Shown one piece after another: positions 48,151-59,600 of a DNA stretch of 64,000 nucleotides. Made by a program: the position numbers and the translations under genes. The stretch lies in NCBI RefSeq assembly GCF_030035675.1, contig NC_084482.1, positions 220,681,943-220,745,942 of the forward strand, in the 5' to 3' direction. The DNA comes from Rhineura floridana (Eukaryota > Chordata > Lepidosauria > Squamata > Rhineuridae). Under the pieces are notes generated by a model, which was not told the origin of the DNA, searched no databases, and was given only the letters and a program-made list of their open reading frames with translations. Numbering within the stretch: the first letter of the stretch is position 1; the number at the start of each line of letters is the position of its first letter.

Positions 48151-48241
48151 AACGGGGCAAGGGTTGCACTCAGGTCCTGCTTGCTTGCTTCCTATAGGCA
48201 TGCTGCCATTGGCCTGATCCAGCAGGCTCTTCTTAAAGACA
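48151..48241 (+). mobile_element. CR1 3'-end remnant (unit 2)
   Basis: Duplicate of 7,185-7,275, ending 'gatccagcaggctcttctta'. Confidence 0.65.
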
Positions 48242-48550
48242 TCTAAGATGTTCTCCAGGAGAACTCACACCCTGATGAGTCAATTAATCTGCAACGAATC
48301 ATATTACACAGGAACTGAAAAATCCTACAATTTCCAAACCAAAATGGGGCCTCAACGCAGCTGAACATCTACCTGTTGATGTCGCATCTTTGGGATACTG
48401 GATAAAGGGATCTTTTCTTTCTTCCCAACACGAATGGAGGTCCGACTCTTTGAAGGAAATAGACAAGACTAGTTACTTTTGACCAGAAAATATTCAGCCC
48501 TTACAAACAGAGATTTTTATAGATAAGAAAAGGTATAATTTTGATCTGGT

Positions 48551-49588
48551 AAGTCCTGCTCTCGGTGAATAGAACAGAGTTGTGTGGACCAAGTAGGGTC
48601 AGTCTGGCACTTGTGAACATGCGTCCACTGGGCATGAAGCTCATCTTGAAATGCCTGTTGGGGGTGAACCTAGTAAAGCCAGCTTCTTAGTAGGCTGCAA
48701 ACTACTAGGGCAGAACCTAGTAAAGTCAGCAACAGTGGATGCAATTCACTGTGTCACAGGCCACCTGTATTTATAGAAATTGGCCATCTCCAATTCTTTA
48801 TAATTGATTTACGTAAAATTATGTGTGGAAAAGTAGCGCAAACAATACAAGCCAAAACATGAGTAAAAACACAAGCTGCCAGTTAAAGTGTCTTTTTTCC
48901 TTTGAGTTTTGTTTACAGTAGTTCCAAAATAAATTCTTTCCCGTAAAGTATCAACATTTTATAAGGAGTCCGGGCATTCAGCCAATGATCATGTCTATAT
49001 ATGGCTGAAGCTGTACAGGGGTGAGTCAGGAGAACTTATCAGAATACAACATCAGCATCAAGATGCAGGTTAGGATGAGAGTTCAAATGATGGAAACAAG
49101 AGTATAGTAGTAATATGAGCATGAACTGACAGAGTCTAGATCAGGGTTTCCCAACCTTTGGTCCACAGATGTTGCTGGACTACAGTTCCCATAATTCCTG
49201 ACCATTGGCCATGCTGGATGGGGCTGATGGGAGTTGTAGTCCCACAACATCTGTGGCTCAAAGGTCGGGAAACCCTGGTCTAGATAGATACAAACTAGAG
49301 CTATAAAAGACAGACAGCCTTGGGGATTTTTACCAGTTGTCCGTGACACTGGTCGAAGAAAGAACCACCTGCTCTGAGTGTTAAGGTCCACACGCAGCAA
49401 AGGTGAGATCACTCCTTTTCAGATGGAAATCAATGTGACCTATGCTGTCCTTTGAAATGCAACACGTTAGCGTACATCCCCTTTGTATGTGCTGTGTAAG
49501 ACCTATGTTCTGATATGTGGCTATGTCCACAAAGTATAGTAAATTAGACGTGTTAATTATACATAGACACTGATAAAGATTTCCTTTC
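48551..49588 (+). repeat. unit 2 copy of the 7.6-8.6 kb segment
   Basis: Same segment as 7,585-8,622, including the MITE. The inverted relative lies at 337-1,187. Family unknown. Confidence 0.65.
49142..49277. mobile_element. hAT-type MITE, 136 bp (unit 2)
   Basis: Same element as 8,176-8,311 with the same 8-bp target repeat 'gtctagat' (49,134-49,141 and 49,278-49,285), so it was there before the unit duplicated. Confidence 0.9.
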
Positions 49589-51106
49589 TTGATCGGCCAT
49601 TAGATATTCCTAGACCTAAAAAGATTCTTGGCTGGGATCTCTGGCCACTTGGTTCACCTGGTCAGACCTAACTGCTGGCAAAAACTATTATGTATATCAC
49701 ACACGCACACGGCTGTCTTGCTTCTGCTACTGCAGGAGGGAAGAGAGGAAGATGAGGTGCAATATTGCGCATTGCTGGTTTCTGTTATCAGTTCGTTATT
49801 TTCTTCCATTTTTTTACAGCTCTGCTATTAGTGGATATTTACTTATTCATTGTCATGTAGGTGAATTATACGTCACCTTTTTGGACAGGACAGTTTATAA
49901 TAAGGAAGAAGTAGATAAGAATATATAAACATCCCAAAAAACTCCCACAGTCTATCCAAACACACAATAAAACACTGAATGACAACTATTAAAACCAGCA
50001 GGAATTTCGGGTCTGTCTTCCTCCGAACACCTTCCCAAAAAGATGTCTTCACCGACGGCATGGAAATATAAAGAGACGAGGCCTGACGTAGGGAGAATGT
50101 TCCATGTCGAGGAGCCATTACTGAAAAATGACCATGTACCTCATCCTGTGTAGGGACCACCAGGAAGGCCTCATCTCCTGATCTTCAAGCAAAGGCAGAT
50201 TCATACATGTGAGGGTGTTGTTGGCTGGCTACTACTTTATGAGCCAATATGAGCTTTAAAAATGGCTTCTATATGGGTCACTTTGCAACAGAAACAAAGA
50301 GGCCTGATGGGAAAAAGTAGCCTAAGGATTAAAATTGGTCTTCTCAGCTGAGATGTCATTGCAAGTCGTATGCACAGGACATGACCTGGTCAGGAGAGAC
50401 AACTCCCTCAGCTAACCAATGTGGGAATCTGCTTTGAAACCTTTCCCAAAAGTGGATAAAACTGAACTCCTGGTCCCACTCTGGGTTCCAGTTTGTGCGG
50501 TTCCTTTTGCTGCTTGAAATCTCTCTTAGCCCGATGTCAACTGGGGTCTGACTCCATCACCCTCCCCTGCTTTTCATTCACCACCGCAGCTTCCTGCCTT
50601 CTCTGGACCCTTTCCTGCCGGAGCAAACGTCCCCTTTCAAGGGCGCTGCTGCAATTCCTGCTTTCCCGGGATCTCTGCTAGCTGAGGGAACGGCCCTTGT
50701 TCCAGCTGCCAAGGAGCCTTTCTCGGGGTCCCTCTTGCCTCCTGTCTTCGCTGTGTCCCTGCCTGAGTCAAAGAGTCTCTGTGCTCCAGTTCTGCTTCCA
50801 GACTTCCCACCAGGGCTGGCAAAGCTAAAACTTGCTCTCTGTCCTGTCTTCTGGAGGTCATTCCCTACAAACTGTAGCCTCCACCTCCGCTTCCTCTTCT
50901 CCAAACTGCCGCTTCTTCCTGCTTCAAAGACAAAAGCTGACCTTTGGGCAGAGGAAGGGAGGAGGCACTGGATGCTCCCAGGAGCATCTTTTCCCACTGG
51001 GAGTTTAGAGTATAAGTCACAGAATGTCAATTACCTGCTGGGGATGCAGGAAAAGATGCTCGGCTGGGGTTTTGGAGCTCCTTCCTCACATTTAATGATC
51101 AAAAAG
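49589..51106. other. intronic stretch without recognised features (unit 2)
   Basis: Counterpart of 8,623-10,114. It retains 137 bp (about 50,340-50,476) that unit 1 has lost between two 'tggtc' pentamers. No exon or named repeat is recognised. Confidence 0.5.
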
Positions 51107-51345
51107 CCCCAAGAACAGAGGAAGTTGCATTACACCAGATCAGAGAATTTGTCCATCTAGCCCAGCCTTGGCTACTAGAACTAGCAATGGATCTCCAGGA
51201 TCTCAGGCAGAGAAAGCACCTCTTTTCCAGCAACTCCTACAGGATCATTTCACCCTTCTTGGACCTACCAGGGACTGAACCTCGGACCTTCTACATGCAA
51301 AGCAGGTGTTCCCCTTCTGAGCTGCAGTCCCTCCCCAAATATCTG
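51107..51345 (-). mobile_element. tRNA-derived SINE, MIR-like (unit 2)
   Basis: Duplicate of 10,115-10,335; the minus strand shows the 'ctgctttgcatgtagaaggt' anticodon-side stretch and 'gaggttcagtcc' as B box, a better match than in unit 1. Confidence 0.6.
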
Positions 51346-51457
51346 GGGCTCAGCCACCCATTTCTCTAACAACACTCCTGCCGGGGAAGGTTAAATAGCA
51401 CAGGTACTAAATTCATATCTTCAGCATTCATCAGTCAAGGGGGAAAAGTGCCCTTAC

Positions 51458-51584
51458 CGAGAGAGGCCACCGTCTCATAATTCTCCTCCATGACTTCCCT
51501 GTGCAGAGCTCTTTGGCCGGGATCCAGCAGGGCCCATTCCTCCTCCGTGAAATACACGACCACCTCCTCAAAGGTCACCAGACC
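51458..51584 (-). CDS. gene B: KRAB-A box exon
   Basis: This 127-bp exon encodes [21 protein letters not shown], then [21 protein letters not shown], with the last base starting a split Gly codon. The acceptor is 'gcccttccag|GGT' and the donor 'CTCG|GTAAGG', both strong. The only notable residue difference from gene A is Val for Ala in VVVYF. The KRAB-A box is the TRIM28/KAP1-recruiting repressor module of tetrapod zinc-finger genes. No KRAB-B exon is recognised, so it appears to splice straight to the finger exon 20.4 kb away. All core positions look functional. Confidence 0.9.
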
Positions 51585-51647
51585 CTGGAAGGGCAACAGA
51601 TCCTGGAAAAAGAAGAGGCAGTTTCTCCAACATGTACCATTTGCTCA

Positions 51648-51808
51648 GCCAAAAACTTGAATAGCTTTCAAAGAAGATTGGACAAATCCATGGAGGATCA
51701 GGACATCAGTGGCTATGAGCCACAATGGCAATGCATTGCCTCCACTGCCAGAGGCAGTATGCTGGGAATGGCAACAGAGCAGGACACTTGGCAGCTACAC
51801 TTTGGTTC
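51648..51808 (+). mobile_element. CR1 remnant in gene B intron 1
   Basis: Duplicate of 10,640-10,800 (end of CR1 ORF2, 'agaagattggacaaatccat', plus UTR). Confidence 0.7.
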
Positions 51809-51845
51809 ATATCGTACTAATAGCCTGACCAGTGGGGCACGCTGG

Positions 51846-52252
51846 GATTAATTAATTAATTAATTAATTTTATTGCATTTATATACCACCCCATAGCCGA
51901 AGCTCTCTGGGTGGTTTACCACAAAAGCAATATAGAAATCTAAAAATACATTTTAAAAAGCAATTTAAAAGCACATGCTAAAATGCCTGGGAGAAGAGGA
52001 AAGTCTTGACCTGGTGCCGAAAAGATAACAGTGTTGGCGCCAGGTGCACCTCATCACAGAAATCATTCCATAATTTGGGGGCCACCACTGAGAAGGCCCT
52101 CTCCCTTGTTGCCAGACTCCGAGTTTCCCTCGGAGTGGGCACCCGGAGGAGGGCCTTAGATGTTAAGCGTAGTGTACGAGTGGGTTCGTGTCAGGAGAGG
52201 CGTTCCATCAGGTATTTTGGTACCAAGCCGTGTGACTCTCTTGAAGCTGTCC
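51846..52252. repeat. squamate interspersed repeat (unit 2)
   Basis: Duplicate of 10,838-11,240; the leading (TTAA)n is one unit longer than in unit 1. Family not recognised. Confidence 0.6.
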
Positions 52253-52471
52253 CACTCTCTTTTTCTTTGCATTTCTTTAGTACAGTTACTTTTTATTTAG
52301 CTTTTGTGGGGGTGAGTATTTCTGGATTTTACACTGCTTAGACACAATTGCAGGGCAGAGCTTGATTGACTCTCAAAAAAGATCCCACCTCTCCAAGAGT
52401 GTATTTTAGGAGTTTTGCCAGAGTTCTGCCAGACACGTGTCACCGAATCACAAGTGGGGCGAGTGCTCATG

Positions 52472-52592
52472 TGTTCAGGTCCTGCTTGCAGGCTTCCCAC
52501 AGGCATCTGGTCGGCCACTGCAAGAACCGGCTGCTGGAACAGACGGGCTATTGGCCTGATCCAGCAGGCTCTCCTTATGCAGCCTCAGAGGT
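52472..52592 (+). mobile_element. CR1 3'-end remnant (unit 2)
   Basis: Duplicate of 11,460-11,580; 'ggcctgatccagcaggctct' matches the CR1 end exactly here. Confidence 0.7.
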
Positions 52593-52680
52593 AGTATTCT
52601 CCCAGAGCCCTCCCCACTACGCTCAGGGAGATCCACCCCAGCTGTCCCCTCGGTCTCTCCCCCAATGATCCTCCCCTTAC

Positions 52681-52824
52681 CTGATTGGGCTGCCCGGCTG
52701 CTCTTTCCACTCTATCCCAGAGAAGAGACAATCCGGACGGTGCCTCTGAGGCCACGGCGCTGCCTGAGCGGGAGGAGTAAACTAGGCCAGTTCTGGGACT
52801 CCCACACCTTTCGCCACAATACAT
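52681..52824 (-). CDS. gene B: first coding exon, usual ATG replaced by GTG
   Basis: The exon ends SGLSLLWDRVERAAGQPNQ at the donor CAG|GTAAGG (52,680) in phase 0, ready for the KRAB exon (GLVTFEE). At the position of gene A's ATG, this copy reads GTG (52,755-52,753, context gccGTGgcc). The frame stays open upstream, and an in-frame ATG lies at 52,824 (MYCGERCGSPRTG). Starting there would add 23 residues, and I chose it as the nearest usable start. A further ATG is at 52,887. Unlike gene A, Trp13 (TGG) is intact. Whether transcription starts far enough upstream to include 52,824 is unknown. Confidence 0.6.
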
Positions 52825-53358
52825 GTTTTGTAGGGAGCAGCTCTCAAGGGCCTGCAGGGGAGAGACGGAGGATGGGAGGGATTTCACTCTTCATGCAAAT
52901 TTGGGTTCCAGAGGTTTGAATGTTACAAGCAGCCTCAATCCAAATCAATAAATGGCACATCCCTTTCCTCTGTTGTTTTCCCCCACAATGCTTGATCTGC
53001 AAAAGGCCTTAAAGGCCCCAAATCTCTCTCAGAACATTCTCCAGTTTCTTCCAGACTTTTCTCCATGCTTGGGCACCTCTTCTGTCCTTTGCTACCCCCA
53101 GGAATTTCACCCATCTCGGACCCCTCACCTCTCATCTCTGCTTCTGCTTCCGCAAAGTCTTTAATTCCTGAGCCCCACAGAGTTTCTTCGTCACATTGTG
53201 AACCATTTCAGGCTTTATTATTGGGCCCTTTTCATCAGGGATATAATTAAAAATTTAATCTGCACAGATATTAATTCCATGTCCTCTCCATGACAGTTGG
53301 CAAAAAAAAAGGTTTTGCACACATTGTAAAGAAATACTGGGGGTGAATTTGGTCAAAT
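52825..53358 (-). promoter_or_regulatory. gene B upstream flank, possible promoter region
   Basis: Counterpart of the gene A upstream flank, without the telomeric tract. No core promoter motif is recognised; the call rests on position. CR1-C begins at its far end. Confidence 0.35.
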
Positions 53359-56300
53359 AACCACAGGCCTGCTTACAAGTGCCTGTACGCTAATGCTAGG
53401 AGCCTGCGAACCAAGATGGGAGAACTGGAGTGCTTGGTCTTAGAGGAGAGCATTGATATAGTGAGCATAACGGAGACCTGGTGGAATGGAGGAAACCAGT
53501 GGGATACGGTTATCCCTGGATATAAACTATATCGGAAGGACAGGGAAGGACGTATTGGTGGCGGAGTCGCTCTATACGTGAAAGAAGGCATTGAATCCAG
53601 CAAGCTCGAAACCCCAAAAGAGGCAGACTCCTCCACAGAATCGTTGTGGGTGGTGATAACATGCCCCAGGAGGGACTTAATACTGGGAACGATCTATCGT
53701 CCCCCTGATCAAAATGCTCAGGGAGACCTTGAGATGAGATATGAAATTGAGGAAGCATCCAAACTAGGAAATGTGGTAGTAATGGGTGACTTCAACTACC
53801 CGGACATACACTGGCTGCATATGTGTTCCAGTCATGACAAAGAAGCAAAGTTTCTAGATATTCTAAATGACTATACCCTAGACCAGTTGGTCATGGAACC
53901 GACCAGAGGGACGGCAACCCTGGACTTAATCCTCAGTGGTGACTGGGACCTGGTGCAAGATGTAAGTGTTGTTGAACCAATTGGGAGCAGTGACCACAGT
54001 GCTATTAAATTAAACATACATGTAAATGGCCAATTGCCAAGAAAATCCAACACGGTCACATTTGACTTCAAAAGAGGAAACTTCACAAAAATGAGGGGAT
54101 TGGTAAAAAGAAACCTGAAAAACAAAGTCCAGAGGGTCACATCACTCGAAAATGCTTGGAAGTTGTTTAAAAACACTATATTAGAAGCTCAACTGGAGTG
54201 CATACCGCAGATCAGAAAATGTACCGCCAGGGCCAAGATGATGCCAGCATGGTTAACGAGCAAAGTCAAATAAGCTCTTAGAGGCAAAAAGTCTTCCTTC
54301 AAAAAATGGAAGTCTTGTCCAAATGAAGAAAATAAAAAAGAACACAAACTCTGGCAAAAGAAATGCAAGAAGACAATAAGGGATGCTAAAAAAGAATTTG
54401 AGGAGCACATTGCTAAGAACATAAAAACCAACAACAAAAAATTCTATAAATACATTCAAAGCAGGAGACCATCTAGGGAGACGATTGGACCCTTGGATGA
54501 TAAGGGAGTCAAAGGTGTACTAAAGAACGATAAGGAGATTGCAGAGAAGCTAAATGAATTCTTTGCATCTGTCTTCACAGTGGAAGATATAGGGCAGATC
54601 CCTGAACCTGAACTAACATTTGCAGGAAGGGATTCTGAGGAACTGAGACAAATAGTGGTAACGAGAGAGGAAGTTCTAAGCTTAATGGACAATATAAAAA
54701 CTGACAAATCACCGGGCCCGGATGGCATCCACCCGAGAGTTCTCAAAGAACTCAAAGGTGAAATTGCTGATCTGCTAACTAAAATATGTAACTTGTCCCT
54801 TGGGTCCTCCTCCGTGCCTGAGGACTGGAAAGTGGCAAATGTAACGCCAATCTTCAAAAAGGGATCCAGAGGGGATCCCGGAAATTACAGGCCAGTTAGC
54901 TTAACTTCTGTCCCTGGAAAACTGGTAGAATTAAAGCTAGATTAACTAAGCACATAGAAGAACAAGCCTTGCTGAAGCAGAGCCAGCATGGCTTCTGCAA
55001 GGGAAAGTCCTGTCTCAGTAACCTATTAGAATTCTTTGAGAGTGTCAACAAGCATATAGATAGAGGTGATCCAGTGGACATAGTGTACTTAGACTTTCAA
55101 AAACCATTTGACAAGGTACCTCACCAAAGGCTTCTGAGGAAGCTTAGCAGTCATGGAATAAGAGGAGAGGTCCTCTTGCGGATAAGAAATTGGTTAAGAA
55201 GCAGAAAGCAGAGAGTAGGACAGTTCTCCCAATGGAGGGCTGTAGAAAGTGGAGTCCCTCAAGGATCGGTATTGGGACCTGTACTTTTCAACTTGTTCAT
55301 TAATGACCTAGAATTAGGAGTGAGCAGTGAAGTGGCCAAGTTTGCTGATGACACTAAATTGTTCAGGGTTGTTAAAACAAAAAGGGATTGCGAAGAGCTC
55401 CAAAAAGACCTCTCCAAACTGAGTGAATGGGCAGAAAAATGGCAAATGCAATTCAATATAAACAAGTGTAAACTTATGCATATTGGAGCAAAAAATCTGA
55501 ATTTCACATATACGCTCATGGGGTCTGAACTGGCGGTGACCGACCAGGAGAGAGACCTCGGCGTTGTAGTGGACAGCACGATGAAAATGTCGACCCAGTG
55601 TGCGGCAGCTGTGAAAAAGGCAAATTCCATGCTAGCAATAATTAGGAAAGGTATTGAAAATAAAACAGCCGATATCATAATGCCGTTGTATAAATCTATG
55701 GTGCGGCCGCATTTGGAATACTGTGTACAGTTCTGGTCGCCTCATCTCAGAAAGGATATTCTAGAGCTGGAAAAGGTTCAGAAGAGGGCAACCAGAATGA
55801 TCAAGGGGATGGAGCAACTCCCTTACGAGGAAAGGTTGCAGCATTTGGGGCTTTTTAGTTTAGAGAAAAGGCGGGTCAGAGGAGACATGATAGAAGTGTA
55901 TAAAATTATGCATGGCATTGAGAAAGTGGATAGAGAAAAGTTCTTCTCCCTCTCTCATAATACTAGAACTCGTGGACATTCAAAGAAGCTGAATGTTGGA
56001 AGATTCAGGACAAACAAAAGGAAGTACTTCTTTACTCAGCGCATAGTTAAACTATGGAATTTGCTCCCACAAGATGCAGTAATGGCCACCAGCTTGGACG
56101 GCTTTAAAAGAAGATTAGACAAATTCATGGAGGACAGGGCTATCAATGGCTACTAGCCATGATGGCTGTGCTGTGCCACCCTAGTCAGAGGCAGCATGCT
56201 TCTGAAAACCAGTTGCCGGAAGCCTCAGGAGGGGAGAGTGTTCTTGCACTCGGGTCCTGCTTGCGGGCTTCCCCCAGGCACCTGGTTGGCCACTGTGAGA

Positions 56301-56369
56301 ACAGGATGCTGGACTAGATGGGCCACTGGCCTGATCCAGCAGGCTCTTCTTATGTTCTTATGTTCTTAT
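53359..56369 (+). mobile_element. CR1-C, nearly complete ORF2 (unit 2 only)
   Basis: This 3.0-kb CR1 is 5'-truncated within the leader of ORF2. Three open stretches cover the ORF: 53,416-54,273 (endonuclease: SITETWW, YRPPDQ, MGDFNYPD, SSDHSA), 54,493-54,945 (first RT segments) and 54,969-56,156 (FADDTKL to INGY). The breaks are a TAA at 54,271 and a 7-bp loss near 54,928. It ends 'ggctcttcttatgttctta'. Unit 1 shows the empty site at 12,366. About 7 bp of target (gactcca) are lost and no target duplication is seen, as is common for CR1. Confidence 0.9.
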
Positions 56370-56575
56370 CTTGGAGCTTCCTGGGGAAGCAAAACACCTC
56401 CAGTCTTTCCATCAGAAATATGGGGAGAGGAAAAGTGAGATGCATTCAGTCTGGTTCAGCTCACTGGGCAATGAAAAGAGTATGAAGAACTACTTGCAAT
56501 ACACCCATTTCAAGATCAGCAGGACACGTTATTTGGTACCATCCACTTGTATAATCTGAGTTAACCTTTAGACAT

Positions 56576-56675
56576 TTCTGGACTACAACTCCCATCATCC
56601 CTGGCGTTTTGCCATGTTGTCCAGGGCTGATGGGAGTTGGTCCAACCATACCTGGAGGGCACCAAGTTACAGAAC
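56576..56675. mobile_element. degraded hAT-type MITE (unit 2)
   Basis: Duplicate of 23,791-23,890; 'ctggactacaactcccatca' and 'gggctgatgggagtt' are better preserved here. Confidence 0.65.
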
Positions 56676-59600
56676 ACTACTCCAAGTTGGAGAGGTGATG
56701 CACGAGGTGGAAAGCTTAACAGCAAACTCACCACACAGGGTTGAGCAACTGGGGTAATAAGTTGATTTGCTTATTATATGTTTATCCAAACATTTCAATA
56801 TATTTTTATATTTCTATGCAGGCTTTCCTCTAATGAGCTCACCGTGGGAAACATAATTTGTCCCCCTCCTTTTGTCTTCACAACAACACTGTCACTGGGC
56901 CCAGGACACCACCTGAATTTCACTCCTGAGCAGGGATATGAACCTGGGTCTCTGTGGACATAGTTCAGCATTAAACTATGATTCCAATACAATAGACACA
57001 CACACTTCCACAGATGTGGAAGGTCCCACACAGAGTGGATGTCTGAAATCTAGAGTGGCACATAAAAGTTTATCCTCACAACAATCCAGTGAGGTGGGCT
57101 GGGCTGAAAAAAAGTAGACCCAGAGACCTGCATAGATCTGGGGGGGGAGGTCTTAGACCCCTTACTTTTTTGGGAGCAGGCTCTCAGCAGAGTCCCCATG
57201 TCTCCAGCAACCTATGAGCCAATCAGCAAGAAAGGAGAGTGTATTAGCCACTGAGAAGAGTCTTCTAACATGCTTCCTTGTTCTTTCCTGATAATTAGAG
57301 TGAATCAGAGTGAAAGGAGGTGAAGCCAGCCGCTGAGACTCTTCTCAGTAGGTAACACTTTGCCCTTCCATGCTTTTCGGCTTCTAGCTGTGGGAGAAGG
57401 CATTAACATGCATCTCATTCTCAACCCAGCAGGAACAGGATGGGAGGGGGCATGGCTATCATGAATGGACCCTGCACTTCTGAATTTGCCACTACACTAC
57501 TGTAGAGATGTGAAGGCCCATAACAAAAGTGGAACATTTGGGAGGGAAAGCAGTTTTTTTCTCTCCCCCCCCCCCCATGCTCTGACCTCGCTCCTTAGAG
57601 AGCTCTGTATTGCTGTCCTGGGCTCCTACTGGGAGGAAGGGCAGGATATAAATCTAATAATTAATTAATTGCGCTGAAGAAATGTCTGACTTGTTCCTGG
57701 CTACAAGAGACTCTACTATACAAATGTCAGTGACACATCCATAGCTCTACCCACTCTGGCATTTGACAGTAAATTGGCCCTTGGACTGCTGCTTGTGCGT
57801 AAATGTGGCCCTCGGGTTGAAAAATATTCCCTAACCACTACATTAGCCACAGGCTCTCATCTGAGACCGCCTTACAGGGCTCTTGCGACCACTGCCCAGC
57901 TATTGTGCTTTGGACAGGGGGGACGCTGGCTGCCAGCACCCCCACAGATGGGCCAATCCTGCAAGAGAAGCTGAGATCCACCCCAAGGGGGCTTCGATGT
58001 TCCCCTCCAACACATTTCCAAGGGGATATCTGGAGAAGCCTCTTCCCCTGGAGCCCAGCTGAGGAGGGGACATTTATTCACCCATTTCCTCCATCCTCTG
58101 CCTTGAAAGCTTCTAGAAGCCCATTCAGAGCCTGGTCAGTTTCAGATTCCTCTCTCCATCCCTCCATCTTTCTTGCCTGACAGGAGGGAAACTGACCAGC
58201 CCCTCTTCCAGTGGAGGAAATCCAAAAGGGGCTCTCCCTCCAGCTGTGGGGCAGAAAAGCAGCACAGCATTTTCCCTTCCCCTCCAATGTGCCCCCAACA
58301 AGGCTGCATCAAGAGGTCCCCCGTTCCCCCCATTGCCTCAGCTGCGTTCCATCCTTGGGGAGAATGGGCTGACCTGCAAAAGGGTTGGGGGGCAGCTTCA
58401 GTGGAAACAGTTTTGGCCGCACTTTGCCTCTGGACTGCATGGATCAGGCCCCCTCCACACACTTTCTATGGGTTCCCAGAGGGAAGGGGGGGCTCTTCCA
58501 TCACCCCCTCCCCCTCCCCAAAAGCAAACCTTCCTTCTCTCTCCCCTCCCCCCACCAGTCCCCTGTCAGGCCCAGGAATTGCAAAGGCAGCTCCCCTCCC
58601 CCAGCTGTGGCCCTCAAAACCAACACAGGACATCAACCCCCAACAGCTGCATCCCTTTGCCTGGGCGATGGCTTCCAAGAGGGCCTCGAAAGGCCAACCC
58701 CGCGGCACTTCGGACCCCCCTCTGCAAATGGATTGCATGCAGCAGGGGAGTGGGGCTCTTCCCTCCTTTTCCCTCACCCCCCAACAAAAATACCAAATCC
58801 CCCCCCCCTTGCACCTCTTTGCCCTCTACACGCTCCCGCTTCCTCCTGTCTGGGCCTAATACTTTCTTTACCCGGAATACCAATGAAGAGAGCCCTCCTA
58901 CTTCCCCTTCAATATGCTCTCCCCCCCCCCGTCCATGTGATTAAGACTTCCTGCCTCTCTAGGAACCAGAATTCCTTGCCTTAACCCATCTGAGGACTAA
59001 GTGGCAAGAGCTGCTTCTGTCCCCCACTGCCAACAGTTTCCTCTCTCCCATCTGTCCCAATATTGCACCTCTTCTTCCTCTCTTGCCTCCCGCAGAAACA
59101 GTGGCAAGATAGGTGTGTGCGTGTGTGCTGTGTGATATATACAATATACACATTTGTGTGTAAAAAGTAAAGTGTTCAGGAGGGACGGTGTAAAAGCTGG
59201 AATGGAACACGCCGGAATGGGCTCTTTAGAAAAGAAATTGATGTCCAAAACACCAGGATGTGTTAGAGACACACGAGAACAACGTTTAGGAACAAAAACC
59301 ATTCCGATAGCATTTTTATCAACCCTTTAACAACCAAAATGCCCTTCGGAACGGAATGAACAGCCCCGAACGGGGACTTCCCAGCAAGCCAGACCTCTGA
59401 AATTCACCAGTCCCACATGACTACATGGGATGCATGCAGTAAGACACAAAACGTCCACGCAAACCACGTTCCGATACCCGTTCCGGACTATAATACATTT
59501 TTACATAAAAAAGCCCGAAACGGCGACTTCCCAATCAGCCAGACCTACCAAAATTCACCAACCACACATGTTGCTGCCTCTCGTTGTGTTGGGAAATGGG

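Larger units (their letters stand above)
44806..48550. other. intronic sequence matching 3,856-7,584
   Basis: This is the unit 2 counterpart of the gene A intron stretch, with only scattered base differences. It carries the same CR1 remnants and unnamed repeat. No exon is recognised. Confidence 0.55.
31054..51457 (-). other. gene B intron 2 (20.4 kb)
   Basis: This intron lies between the KRAB exon (donor CTCG|GTAAGG) and the finger exon. It carries CR1-B, element X, the full-length L1 and LINE Y, all on the plus strand, that is, antisense to the gene. The rest corresponds to the gene A intron. Confidence 0.75.

Noticed and set aside
58173-58944. Two overlapping ~230-codon proline-rich ORFs
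   Set aside because: Low-complexity C/T-rich DNA; the corresponding unit 1 stretch differs by a ~215-bp indel and does not keep the frames.
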